From NCBI GenBank assembly GCA_944325335.1, contig CALUZR010000005.1, positions 1 through 64,000 of the forward strand: 64,000 bases of DNA, written 5' to 3'. A program made the position numbers and the translations under genes. Below the pieces are notes generated by a model. That model did not search any database and was not told the origin of the DNA. It was given only the letters and a program-made list of their open reading frames with translations. This document shows, in pieces, positions 26,925 through 35,851 of the stretch; positions within the stretch are counted from its first letter, which is position 1; each line of letters starts with the position of its first letter. Source of the stretch: an uncultured Parabacteroides sp. GTDB taxonomy: Bacteria; Bacteroidota; Bacteroidia; Bacteroidales; Tannerellaceae.

Positions 26925-27170
26925 TTACGGATGTATAGTAATAACACGCCAATAGCCGCCATGGTCTGCTCCTTCTCTGACAAGTAATCCTTTGGCTTTT
27001 AGATTTGCTATTTGCAATTCAATGGCACGTTTGCTGACTCCAATTTTTTCTGCCATTTTATCTTGAGAAATGGAGCCATCTGATATTACAAGATCGAGAA
27101 TGCTTTGAGCCGTTCGCCCTAACCGCTTTTGTTTCACCGAAGGTTTTTGCAAATCACCGAAGATTTTCAC
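26925..27170 (-). pseudogene. C-terminal winged-helix relic of an AlbA_2/AAA_4-type regulator
   Basis: 81 codons from a GTG. The sequence contains a winged helix (SILDLVISDGSISQDKMAEK, then VSKRAIELQIANLKAKGLLV) and ends GADHGGYWRVI. That matches the C-terminal end of the divergent AAA_4/AlbA_2 DNA-binding proteins frequent in Bacteroidetes, which are normally 400-500 residues. Upstream in the same frame there are only about 14 more codons before a TGA stop and no AlbA_2 domain. I therefore read it as a truncated remnant. A short functional HTH protein is possible but has no supporting start signal. Confidence 0.5.
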
Positions 27171-27290
27171 CGAACCATCTTCGTTTAAGGGAACACTTTG
27201 AAATTTTTGATTTCATCCTCCAAACCCCGCCCTTTTGTACTTAAATCCCCTACTTTCGGATAAGAACCTGAAAATTTCTTCACTTTTTTC

Positions 27291-27320
27291 TTGCTATTTC
27301 ATTTTTCCTCCTTACCTTTG
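27291..27320 (+). promoter_or_regulatory. Bacteroidetes-type sigma-ABfr promoter
   Basis: TTG at 27291-27293, a 19-bp spacer and TACCTTTG at 27313-27320 fit the Bacteroides consensus (-33 TTG, -7 TAnnTTTG). Transcription should start near 27327, about 385 nt upstream of the 1420-residue protein gene and about 280 nt before a strong terminator-like hairpin. Confidence 0.65.
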
Positions 27321-27326
27321 CATCGA

Positions 27327-27607
27327 TTCCGCATCGGAGAGCGTTCCGACTTTGGGAATCATTGAAATATTGCAAGTATTTTACGAAGATTATTTCCTCT
27401 TCTGAAAATCTGGTAAATTTTTTGAACACAGCGGAGATAATGGACAGTAAATGCTTGCGCTCTGATACGTATCTGTGAGGGTTTCGTGTATGTTATACAT
27501 TGAGACTTTAGTATAGCGTATAGGCGCGGGCTGTTGTTCTATTGTTGCTGTGTGGTTTACCAGAGCCTCAGAAGAAACGATAGACAACGTAAGCCCGCGC
27601 TTTTTTT
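27327..27607 (+). ncRNA. Candidate structured ncRNA or long leader ending in a terminator
   Basis: The stretch from the predicted start near 27327 ends at 27524-27600 in a long hairpin. Its outer arms GCGCGGGCT and AGCCCGCGC are perfect, an inner stem pairs GTTGTTCTATTGTT with AACGATAGACAAC, and seven T follow (27601-27607). A 5' stem GATTCC/GGAATC is also possible. No convincing reading frame lies in it. It may be an independent small RNA or an attenuated leader of the surface-protein gene at 27712. It does not show the SRP GGAA loop, tmRNA or RNase P landmarks. The family is unidentified. Confidence 0.45.
27524..27607 (+). terminator. Rho-independent terminator-like hairpin with T7 tail
   Basis: A 9-bp GC-rich outer stem (27524-27532 with 27592-27600) is followed directly by seven T residues. 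It lies 105 nt upstream of the start codon at 27712, so it would either end a separate RNA or attenuate the downstream gene. Confidence 0.7.
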
Positions 27608-27711
27608 ATGTCCGTTCATAACCAAAGCCGGGGCGTTGTTTAAAACCTTCGTAAGATTTAATCAAGAGTTTATTAATCAAACATTTTTGTATAATTAAAA
27701 TTTTAAATCTT

Positions 27712-30700
27712 ATGAACAAAAAAGTACTTACGCTTTGCGCGGGTATGTTGTTGTCTGGCTTAACAGCTGGTACGGCTCTGGCTCATCAACCGGAGTATCG
27801 CACTCCTTCTGTTTTAGCTGCACCAACAAACCTTACAGTGAGTCAGATTGATACTACAAAATGGTATCAATTAAAGACAACGACAGTAATTAATGGGCAA
27901 GAGGTTGAGGGTTATTTGACTCAAACTCGAGACATTAATACGGGAAAAGTTTATTTGCAGGTTGTTCCTTGGTATCGCGTAGCATTACTTCCTTCTTTGT
28001 GGAAGATTGAATATGATACTAATGACGGCGTTTCTGGTGGAAATTGGACTTTTATCAATAAGGAAACTAATTTGGCTTTGTCTTATGACCACACATTCTC
28101 AGCAACTGCAGAAACCAATATTCCGACAGCAGATAATGCCGTATTGGAAGATTGCAATACAACTTGGGAATGGTTTAATACAGATGACAATGGAACTGAT
28201 CCTTTTGAAAGCTTGGCACCGTATGCTTACATCGATGCAGATGCTACGAAGAGTACGGTCATGTGTATGATTCAACGTGCTGATGGTTTGATTTATTCTT
28301 ATGTGGGACCAAAGAGCGAAATTGTCCGTGGCAATATTGTAAATCCCGCATTGAATCCGTTGACAATTCAACCTGTTTTAGCAGAAAGCATTGTTTTGAA
28401 TCCGAATGATTTCAATTCAATGATTGACTTCAACAAACCAGGTCATGCACAAAATGCAGAATTCAAATTCTTCTATCCGAATGGTGATGCGATGGATTCT
28501 ACTCGCATGACAGGCTTTAGCTTTGATGAAGCTATGATGCCTGGACAAAAATACGTTGCATCTCGCTCAGATATTTCTGATATCTATGAAATGGCATTGG
28601 CTCAACAAGGCTATACAGGTGCTGGTATCGAAGATTTATTAGCAGCATATCATGCGGCTCAGGCAACTCATGATGAAGCTGTAAGTAATTTGGAATCGGC
28701 TACTGCCCAATATAATCAAGCTTATGTAAGTTGGGATGCACAAGAGAAGGTTGTTGAGTTTTATACTAAGAAGTCAAAGAGTGCTACTGAAACTTTGTTG
28801 ACAAAGAGAGGCATTATTGCTGATAAAATAATAGATGTTATCGATCTATTAGATAATAGCACCAATGCCACAATGATTAAGAATCTTGTACAATCTGGAG
28901 ATTTGGCTGCGGCAGAAGATGTTGATGCAAAAAAAGAAGCGTATGACAAAGCCATCGCCGAGTACAGAAATGTTGTTGGTGAAGAAAACATTGTAGAAAT
29001 GACTGCTGCAGTGAATGCTTTGAAAGCAGCTTCTGCATATGTTAGTTGTTATGAATTAACCGATAAAGCTATCGGACATAATGAAACAATAGCATGGTGG
29101 CAAACTTTAGTATTAAATTTCAATTCTTATCTGGAAAATCTTGATAATCTCGAAGATTTATTAGATAGAGCTGTCAATTATGACAACTTGCTTTCTGAAG
29201 CCAAAGAGATCTTAGCAGAAAAAGAAGCTGCACTTGAGACTGCCCAGAATATACTGAACTTAAAAACAGAATCAGAAAAGCTTGCTAAACAAGAATTAGA
29301 TAAAGCTATCGCAGCTTTAAATACAGGTACAGATGCTTTTGCCCGGGTTAACTATATTTTGAATGAAGGCTACATGCGCTTGAAGTTGGTGGAAGATGCT
29401 GGTGAAAATGTAAATGCGGCCAACAAATATTTGATGGTTGATACTACATTCTGGCAGACAACACAAGTGCCGTCTCGTTCGGATTTGAAGATTGTAAATA
29501 AAACTCCGGATGTAAATGATAAACCTGCTATTGAAGCGCGCTATTTCTTCAAGTTAACTTACCATCCTTCTCAAGATAGCCTTGTTGTTGAACCATTGAA
29601 TGCATCGGCTATTAGTGATTCTGAATATGAATTGCGCAAGAAATGGATAGAGTCTAACGTATCGGATGGCTTTGTATATGAAAATGATTTGGCTTACGGG
29701 TCTCAACCAAGTAACACGCATACAAGAATCTCTGCGAATCAAGATATGCCGGTTGCTATTAAATTAGCAGATGACATTGCTACGGTTGGCCAAGGTTTGA
29801 CAGCAGGAAGCGTAAACCGTGCAGATCATTCATTCTTAAAGACTCGCATTGGCTTCAACAATCCATACGATTACTTGGTTCGTACTACTTTGCCTGAAGG
29901 TTTGTATTCTATCCAGAATGTAAACGGAAGCTATGTTGTAGCTAACTTCGATGGTTATTTGCAGTATGATGTTCCGGAAGATGGTACGCAGAATTATAAC
30001 AACATGCCAGCTACAATGTTCGTAGTAGAAAAAGCAGGTTGTGAGAATGGTTCTCGCGTAGTGATCCACAACCGCGAATATGGCAGCTATAGCACAATTC
30101 CAGCATTCGAAGGTCAATTGTATAAACATGAAGATGGTTCTATTTACTTCATCAATACACGCGACTATGTAGAAGGCTTCGGTCGGAACTATACAAATGC
30201 AGTTGACAGAAGAATCTTGGCTTATGGCGATGATTATGTCATCAAACCAATTACTGATGAAGCTGCTTTGACAGACAAGAACCATGGTTACGGTTATATC
30301 GACGCTGAAAGCTTGAAGTATACAGAATATGCGTTGAACTACAATTCAGCATTGAACAACAATGTTTACTTGAATGTAGACGAGGAAGGTTACATCACTT
30401 ATAATGGTGAAGGCATTCAGACTCGCTTCGAATTAGATACTGTTTATGCAGCTAATGAAGGTGAGATTTCGAATGTAAAGAACTATGGTTATGGTGCTGG
30501 TGTAGCTGATCTGCCGCAATTGCAGCGTCAAGCATACGTATTGAAGGTTCGCGATGTGAACTTGATTGACAACGATACGACTTATGTGGCGTTGGTAACA
30601 GAACCGGGCAAGAACGCTTACTATAAGGCTATTGGTATCAATGATATCCGCAATGGTAAGGGTATGATGGCTCAGTTCTACTTGAAGTCTGACCAAGTAG

Positions 30701-31974
30701 ATGCAGAAGGTAACGAATATTATGCATTGATTGATGTTCGTTCGAACCGCTTCTTCCCAGTTTATTTGAATGGTGCTCGTCAGTTGAACTGCACAGATTC
30801 TAATGGCAAGACATCTTACGTTGATTTGGATAACGAACCGCAAGAACGTGCTTCTGCCTTCCGTTTGGTAACTGAAAACCGCCCGTTGTATCGCGAAGTA
30901 ACCGACGAAACTATCGACTTGTTCAATAATACAGGCGAGAAGTTGATTGAAGACGGTATGTACTTAGGCTTTGCTGAAAACAACAGCAAGAACGGTGCAA
31001 TGGCTGTTGAAAGATTAGCTACTGACAATGCTCGTATGCCGCAATACTTGTTAGGCTTCGATAAGGATTCTGTAGCAGATGGTTACTGGTGCAATACGAA
31101 CAAGCATGGCTACTTTGCTTCTGTAGAAGAGGCTGAGGCTGCTGCTGAAGATGAAACACATATCGTTAAGTATAACGGTTATACTTCTGGCCGCTTCTTG
31201 GTGAACTTCACAGACTCTGTATTGCCAGGTTCGCACGCTTACCACAAACCGGATATGTACACACACAGAGGCGTAGCAGTTCGTTTAGGTTTCGTAGAAG
31301 GTGTTCACATGTTGGTTAACAAGGAAGAAGCTGAATACATCAACGACTTCTTGGGCACGGAAGTGAAGGCTGGCGAATACTTCTTCACATTGGTAGGCGG
31401 TCATAAGTTGGCTGACTTGCAGAACGAAGAAGGCTACATCATTCCGGAAAGATTGTTCAACGACGAATACACGAAGATGAACACCTACACGACTGGCAAG
31501 CACAACAACTGGTCGTTCTCGTTCCGCCTCATCGACGAAACGAATCCGGAAGAGTTCTTGATCGAGTCTAACTTGGAAGGCGTTTCTTCAATTGGTTCGA
31601 TGGAAGGTGCTTGGATTAAGGATTACAACGGATGTCCGGTTGTAAGCTATATCGATGGCAACCACACGACTATTGAAGCAAGCAACTTGAAGAAGGATAA
31701 CGTAACAGACGGTGAAATCTTCTTGCTCGAAGCTACAGACCAGGAAGCTACAGCCAACGAAACAATCGCAGCTGAAGGTGCCATCTCCGTAACTGCTACT
31801 GACGGTGCCGTAGTAATCAAGGGTGCAGAAGGCAAGAACGTAGTCATCGCTACTATCTTGGGTAAGGTTGTTGCTAACGAAACTATCAACTCGGATAACG
31901 AGACAATCGCAGTTCCGGCAGGTATCGCAGTAGTTTCTGTAGACGGCGAATCGTTCAAGGTTGTAGTTAAATAA
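27712..31974 (+). CDS. Very large secreted surface protein with C-terminal DUF6383/T9SS-like domain
   Basis: 1420 residues, about 155 kDa. A signal peptide ends GTALAHQ (about residue 24). Residues about 300-550 are long alanine/glutamate-rich helices, probably coiled coil (NLESATAQYNQAY, KEAALETAQNILN). The rest is beta-rich and tyrosine/asparagine-rich. The last 70 residues (ISVTATDGAVVIKGAEGKNV to FKVVVK) resemble a type IX secretion sorting domain and the DUF6383 ends of Tannerella/Parabacteroides proteins. The codon choice in the 3' half looks like that of a highly expressed gene. An S-layer or other abundant surface role is inferred from size, composition and family context; it is not shown. 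A terminator-like hairpin follows at 32149. Confidence 0.75.
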   Translation: MNKKVLTLCAGMLLSGLTAGTALAHQPEYRTPSVLAAPTNLTVSQIDTTKWYQLKTTTVINGQEVEGYLTQTRDINTGKVYLQVVPWYRVALLPSLWKIEYDTNDGVSGGNWTFINKETNLALSYDHTFSATAETNIPTADNAVLEDCNTTWEWFNTDDNGTDPFESLAPYAYIDADATKSTVMCMIQRADGLIYSYVGPKSEIVRGNIVNPALNPLTIQPVLAESIVLNPNDFNSMIDFNKPGHAQNAEFKFFYPNGDAMDSTRMTGFSFDEAMMPGQKYVASRSDISDIYEMALAQQGYTGAGIEDLLAAYHAAQATHDEAVSNLESATAQYNQAYVSWDAQEKVVEFYTKKSKSATETLLTKRGIIADKIIDVIDLLDNSTNATMIKNLVQSGDLAAAEDVDAKKEAYDKAIAEYRNVVGEENIVEMTAAVNALKAASAYVSCYELTDKAIGHNETIAWWQTLVLNFNSYLENLDNLEDLLDRAVNYDNLLSEAKEILAEKEAALETAQNILNLKTESEKLAKQELDKAIAALNTGTDAFARVNYILNEGYMRLKLVEDAGENVNAANKYLMVDTTFWQTTQVPSRSDLKIVNKTPDVNDKPAIEARYFFKLTYHPSQDSLVVEPLNASAISDSEYELRKKWIESNVSDGFVYENDLAYGSQPSNTHTRISANQDMPVAIKLADDIATVGQGLTAGSVNRADHSFLKTRIGFNNPYDYLVRTTLPEGLYSIQNVNGSYVVANFDGYLQYDVPEDGTQNYNNMPATMFVVEKAGCENGSRVVIHNREYGSYSTIPAFEGQLYKHEDGSIYFINTRDYVEGFGRNYTNAVDRRILAYGDDYVIKPITDEAALTDKNHGYGYIDAESLKYTEYALNYNSALNNNVYLNVDEEGYITYNGEGIQTRFELDTVYAANEGEISNVKNYGYGAGVADLPQLQRQAYVLKVRDVNLIDNDTTYVALVTEPGKNAYYKAIGINDIRNGKGMMAQFYLKSDQVDAEGNEYYALIDVRSNRFFPVYLNGARQLNCTDSNGKTSYVDLDNEPQERASAFRLVTENRPLYREVTDETIDLFNNTGEKLIEDGMYLGFAENNSKNGAMAVERLATDNARMPQYLLGFDKDSVADGYWCNTNKHGYFASVEEAEAAAEDETHIVKYNGYTSGRFLVNFTDSVLPGSHAYHKPDMYTHRGVAVRLGFVEGVHMLVNKEEAEYINDFLGTEVKAGEYFFTLVGGHKLADLQNEEGYIIPERLFNDEYTKMNTYTTGKHNNWSFSFRLIDETNPEEFLIESNLEGVSSIGSMEGAWIKDYNGCPVVSYIDGNHTTIEASNLKKDNVTDGEIFLLEATDQEATANETIAAEGAISVTATDGAVVIKGAEGKNVVIATILGKVVANETINSDNETIAVPAGIAVVSVDGESFKVVVK

Positions 31975-32148
31975 ATGAATAGAAATAAGTTCATAACATT
32001 ATAAATTTAAGTTGTTAATAAATAGTTAATAAGCTGATAGTGCCCCTTGTGAAAGTCGCCGCAGCGCATAAACGTATTAATATTAGAAATTAAAGTTCTA
32101 TTCAAACATCGCTCCCTTCTGGGAAGAACGGAGCGTGAAACTCTTAAG

Positions 32149-32182
32149 AGCCTCTTTCCTCTCAACAGGGAAGGGGCTTTTC
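32149..32182 (+). terminator. Intrinsic terminator downstream of the 1420-residue protein gene
   Basis: Arms AGCCTCTTTCCT (32149-32160) and AGGGAAGGGGCT (32167-32178) pair with a few wobbles and are followed by TTTT. Another hairpin (CGCTCC...GGAGCG, 32110-32135) precedes it in the 3' untranslated region. The gap 31975-32417 otherwise holds array D and the nan promoter region. Confidence 0.65.
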
Positions 32183-32204
32183 CGTGTTTACGACCTTCTT
32201 TTGT

Positions 32205-32336
32205 CGAAATACTATATTGAGCACCTCGAAGTACTATATTGACATGCTCGAAGTACTATATTGACGCGCTCAATGTAGTACTTCGACAAGCTCAATATAG
32301 CACATTGGCATTCCCGAAGTGGCACTTCGGCCTGTG
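32205..32336. repeat. Tandem dyad array D, 6 x 22 bp with flipped cores
   Basis: Six contiguous 22-bp units from 32205 to 32336. Units 1-3 carry the core CGAARTACTATATTG. Units 4 and 5 carry close reverse complements (CAATGTAGTACTTCG, CAATATAGCACATTG) in exactly the same register. Unit 6 is a near-perfect palindrome, CGAAGTGGCACTTCG. The array lies between the terminator of the surface-protein gene and the nan operon promoter. Confidence 0.87.
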
Positions 32337-32417
32337 GACTAAAAATTCTTCTTGTTTGTGTGAATAGATGAAAAAGAATCTGTACCTTTGTAAGCGAACA
32401 AAAAACAATTAGATATC

Positions 32418-33335
32418 ATGGAAAAGATAACAGGACTTATCGATGCACCTTTTACGCCGTTGGATGCGAGCGGAAAGGTGACGTGCGAGCCGATTCCCCG
32501 CTATGCGGCGATGTTGGCAAAGAATGGATTGAAAGGTGTATTTATCAATGGCTCTTCGGGCGAAGGGTATTTGCTCACAGACGAGGAGCGCATCCAGTTG
32601 GTCGAGGCTTGGATGGCCGCTGTGCCGGAGGGCTTTAAGGTGATTGTCCACGTGGGTAGCACGTGCGTGGAGTCGAGCCGCCGGTTAGCCCGTCATGCGG
32701 CCGAGATAGGCGCGTGGGGCATTGGGGCGATGGCTACGCCTTTCCCCAAGATTGGACGTGTGGAAGAGTTGGTGGCTTATTGTGAGGAGATTGCCTCGGC
32801 CGCGCCTTCGCTTCCTTTCTATTTTTACCATATTCCGGCTTTCAACGGGGCGTATCTCCCGATGCTCGATTTCTTGAAGGCGGTAGATGGGCAGATTCCC
32901 AACTTTGCAGGTATTAAATATACGTATGAAAGCCTCTACGAATACAACCAGTGCCGGTTGTATAAAGGCGGAAAGTATGATATGCTGCATGGGCAGGACG
33001 AAACGATTCTTCCTTGCCTTGCCATGGGCGGCGCGCAGGGCGGCATCGGCGGTACGACCAATTATAATGGCCGCGAACTGGTCGGTATCCTGGAGGCTTG
33101 GAAGCAAGGCGATATCGAAACAGCGCGCGAAAAGCAGAATTTTGCCCAAGAGGTGATTAATGTGATTTGCCACTATCGGGGCAATATCGTAGCCGGCAAA
33201 CGCATCATGAAGCTCATTGGCTTGGACTTAGGGAAGAACCGCACGCCTTTCCGCAACATGACGGACGAAGAAGAGGCGGCGATGCGGCGCGAATTAGAGG
33301 AAATCCATTTCTTTGACCGTTGTAACCGCTTCTGA
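32418..33335 (+). CDS. nanA: N-acetylneuraminate lyase
   Basis: 305 residues, DapA/NanA TIM-barrel family. GSSGEGYLL (about 46-54) matches the NAL substrate-binding motif, the tyrosine is in FYFYHIPA and the Schiff-base lysine in FAGIKYTYESL. It cleaves sialic acid into N-acetylmannosamine and pyruvate. The following MFS transporter starts 2 nt later and a Kelch mutarotase-like gene overlaps that, so this is a sialic acid operon. Family alternatives such as dihydrodipicolinate synthase are unlikely given GSSGEG and this context. A -7 box TACCTTTG lies at 32383-32390. Confidence 0.88.
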   Translation: MEKITGLIDAPFTPLDASGKVTCEPIPRYAAMLAKNGLKGVFINGSSGEGYLLTDEERIQLVEAWMAAVPEGFKVIVHVGSTCVESSRRLARHAAEIGAWGIGAMATPFPKIGRVEELVAYCEEIASAAPSLPFYFYHIPAFNGAYLPMLDFLKAVDGQIPNFAGIKYTYESLYEYNQCRLYKGGKYDMLHGQDETILPCLAMGGAQGGIGGTTNYNGRELVGILEAWKQGDIETAREKQNFAQEVINVICHYRGNIVAGKRIMKLIGLDLGKNRTPFRNMTDEEEAAMRRELEEIHFFDRCNRF

Positions 33336-33337
33336 TT

Positions 33338-34600
33338 ATGCCTGTAAATTCGAAGATTCATAACCGTTATTATCCGTGGGTAGTCGTAGGGTTGCTTTGG
33401 GTGGTGGCTTTGCTGAATTACATGGACCGGCAGATGCTCTCTACCATGAAATCGGCCATGATGGTCGATATCGAAGAGTTGCAATCGGCTACCTATTTCG
33501 GATACCTGATGGCGGTCTTCCTGTGGGTGTATGGGATTATGAGTCCAGTGGCGGGCATGATTGCCGACCGCATCAACCGCAAGTGGCTCATCGTGGGGAG
33601 CTTGTTCGTCTGGTCGTTTGTGACCTTGATGATGGGCTTCTGCACCGATTTCCACCAACTTTACATCCTCCGGGCGATTATGGGCGTGAGCGAGGCGTTG
33701 TATATACCTTCTGCCCTGTCGCTCATTGCGGAGGCGCATTCCGAAAAGACGCGTTCGTTGGCGGTCGGACTGCACATGACCGGCCTTTACATGGGGCAGG
33801 CGTTGGGCGGATTCGGCGCGACGATTGCTTCGGCCTACGATTGGAAAATCACCTTCTTCGGCTTCGGTTTAGTGGGTATTCTGTATAGCTTGGTGCTGAT
33901 TCTTTTCTTGCACGATGTGCAGAACGGATTCTTCCGAAATGCACCGAAGAAAGAGGAGACGGGGACAAAGGCGCAGAATCTCTTCGGCGGTTTAGGCGTC
34001 GTGTTGGGCAATGTGGCCTTTTGGGTGATATTGTTCTACTTTGCCGCTTCGAGCTTACCCGGCTGGGCGACGAAGAATTGGCTCCCTACCCTCTTCGCCG
34101 AGAACCTGCATATCGAGATGGCCGAGGCCGGACCGCTTTCGACCTTCACCATCGCCTTCTCGTCGTTCATTGGCGTGATATTCGGCGGCATCCTCTCCGA
34201 CCGATGGGCACAGCGGAACATCCGCGGACGTATCTATACAGGCGGTATCGGATTGGCATTGACCATTCCGGCCCTCTTGATGTTAGGCTTTGGGCATAAT
34301 CTGCCGATGATCTTGGGTGGCGGCCTCTGTTTCGGGATTGGATTCGGGATGTTCGATGCCAATAACATGCCAATTCTTTGCCAATTCGTATCACCCCGAC
34401 ACCGCGCGACGGCCTATGGGATTATGAACATGACGGGCGTCTTTGCCGGTGCGGCGATTACCTCTTTCTTGGGAAAGTCGATGGACGGCGGGCATTTGGG
34501 TACGGACTTCGCCCTGCTGGGTGGCGTGGTGGCCGTAGCTTTGATTATGCAGGTATGTTGCCTCCGCCCGAAGACGATTGAAAAGACAGACGACGCATGA
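33338..34600 (+). CDS. nanT: MFS transporter, probably sialic acid uptake
   Basis: 420 residues with about 12 membrane segments. MFS signatures are visible: NYMDRQMLSTMK in the first segment (typical of the anion:cation symporter group), GMIADRINRKWLI between segments 2 and 3, and GGILSDRWAQRNIRGR between 8 and 9. The substrate is inferred from its place between the lyase and the Kelch epimerase; it overlaps the latter by 4 nt. It should sit in the inner membrane; no outer-membrane NanO/NanU pair is in this window. Confidence 0.82.
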   Translation: MPVNSKIHNRYYPWVVVGLLWVVALLNYMDRQMLSTMKSAMMVDIEELQSATYFGYLMAVFLWVYGIMSPVAGMIADRINRKWLIVGSLFVWSFVTLMMGFCTDFHQLYILRAIMGVSEALYIPSALSLIAEAHSEKTRSLAVGLHMTGLYMGQALGGFGATIASAYDWKITFFGFGLVGILYSLVLILFLHDVQNGFFRNAPKKEETGTKAQNLFGGLGVVLGNVAFWVILFYFAASSLPGWATKNWLPTLFAENLHIEMAEAGPLSTFTIAFSSFIGVIFGGILSDRWAQRNIRGRIYTGGIGLALTIPALLMLGFGHNLPMILGGGLCFGIGFGMFDANNMPILCQFVSPRHRATAYGIMNMTGVFAGAAITSFLGKSMDGGHLGTDFALLGGVVAVALIMQVCCLRPKTIEKTDDA

Positions 34601-35712
34601 AGAAGATACGATGTTTCTCTTTTCTGGTAGGCGCTTTGTGTCTGGCGCAGGCGAGCTGGGCACAAGGCGCGTTGCCTGCAGCTCCGCAACCCGTCTCGGC
34701 TCCCTTTGCCGGTGTGTCGGGCGAGTATTTGCTGTTGGCGGGCGGTTGCAATTTCCCCGATGTGCCGGCGGCAGACGGCGGAGCGAAACGATATTATGCG
34801 GAAGTATGGGCGAAAACGAAAGACCAAGACTGGACGCAAGTAGGTTCGCTCCCCGAAGAGACGGCGTATGGCGCAAGCGTCTCCACTCCCGATGGCCTTC
34901 TTTGCTTGGGCGGCATGAACACGGACGGGGCGATGCGCGCCGTATACCTTATATATATAGATGCGGCGGGCCGATTGGTGAAAAAGGATTATCCTTCGCT
35001 TCCCGTTTCGATGGATAATTTGGCAGCGGCCTATTGCGAAGGGAAAGTCTATGTAACCGGCGGGAACCAGCACGGAAAGCCAGGGCGGAAACTGTATTCT
35101 CTGGATTTGGAGACGCGGACATGGACGGAACTCCCCAATTTCCCCGGCGCGGCACGTGTACAGCCCGTGTTGCTGGCCATTTCGGATGCGCTCTATCTCG
35201 TGGGCGGTTTCGAGGCGGGCGACCTCCATTCTCCCCCCTCGCTTCCAGCCGGACTGTTGCGCTATTCCATTTCCGAGCAAACGTGGGAGCAGGTAGGCGA
35301 AGTTCCACCCTTGCCGGATTCGCCACGGACGCTGACGGGCGGATACGGTGTGGCGCTGGGCGATACGTTGCTCCTTTTCGGTGGCGGCGTGAATGGTGCG
35401 CGCTTTGCGGCAGCATTAGACCGTCCGCGCCAACTTTATCAGGCCGAACAAGCTGGAGATGCTGCTCGTGCGGATTCAATCCGAAAGGAAGCAGAACTTT
35501 ATATGCGCCATCCCGTCTCTTGGTACCGTTTCAATCCGGAACTTTTGGCCTATCATATTCCCACGGGTACTTGGCGCGTGGTAGATACTTCGCCCCAATA
35601 CGCCAAGGCCGGCGCGGCTTGTGTAGTTTGGAATGGGAAGATTTGGGTGCTTCACGGAGAGGTAAAACCCGGTGTGCGTACTTCGGATGTGGTTTCTGTC
35701 AAGAATTTATGA
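34597..35712 (+). CDS. nanM: Kelch-repeat mutarotase, N-acetylneuraminate epimerase-like
   Basis: 371 residues with a signal peptide ending SWAQGALPA, so it is periplasmic. Kelch-type blades recur: YLLLAGGCNFPD, LLCLGGMNTDG, KVYVTGGNQHG, ALYLVGGFEAG, LLLFGGG and IWVLHGEVKPGVRTSDV. NanM-type proteins speed conversion of alpha- to beta-sialic acid released by sialidases, making it available to the transporter. The 4-nt overlap with nanT and adjacency to the lyase support this role. It is a cyclically permuted type common in Bacteroidetes. Confidence 0.82.
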   Translation: MKKIRCFSFLVGALCLAQASWAQGALPAAPQPVSAPFAGVSGEYLLLAGGCNFPDVPAADGGAKRYYAEVWAKTKDQDWTQVGSLPEETAYGASVSTPDGLLCLGGMNTDGAMRAVYLIYIDAAGRLVKKDYPSLPVSMDNLAAAYCEGKVYVTGGNQHGKPGRKLYSLDLETRTWTELPNFPGAARVQPVLLAISDALYLVGGFEAGDLHSPPSLPAGLLRYSISEQTWEQVGEVPPLPDSPRTLTGGYGVALGDTLLLFGGGVNGARFAAALDRPRQLYQAEQAGDAARADSIRKEAELYMRHPVSWYRFNPELLAYHIPTGTWRVVDTSPQYAKAGAACVVWNGKIWVLHGEVKPGVRTSDVVSVKNL

Positions 35713-35845
35713 ACACAGAGACTCGGAGACACGGAGTGTTTTCAATGTGCCAATGTGCTAATATTTTTAATGTGCGATCCATTAGCACATTGTTTATTTA
35801 CTTATTAACACATTAAAAAACTCTGTGCCTCTGTGTCTCTGTGTT
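35712..35845. repeat. MITE-like inverted repeat, copy 2, with nested repeat
   Basis: The left arm (35712-35736) is identical to that of copy 1 at 10348. The right arm (35821-35845) pairs with four mismatches. The 84-bp interior contains its own inverted repeat AATGTGCTAAT...ATTAGCACATT. It fills the gap between the convergent nanM and LOG-family genes. Confidence 0.82.
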
Positions 35846-35851
35846 TTGATA

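Noticed and set aside
27327..27607. Identification of the structured RNA as SRP RNA, tmRNA, RNase P RNA or 6S RNA
   Set aside because: No GGAA apical loop, no tag-peptide frame or CCA end, no RNase P core motif, and the two ends do not pair as 6S RNA should.
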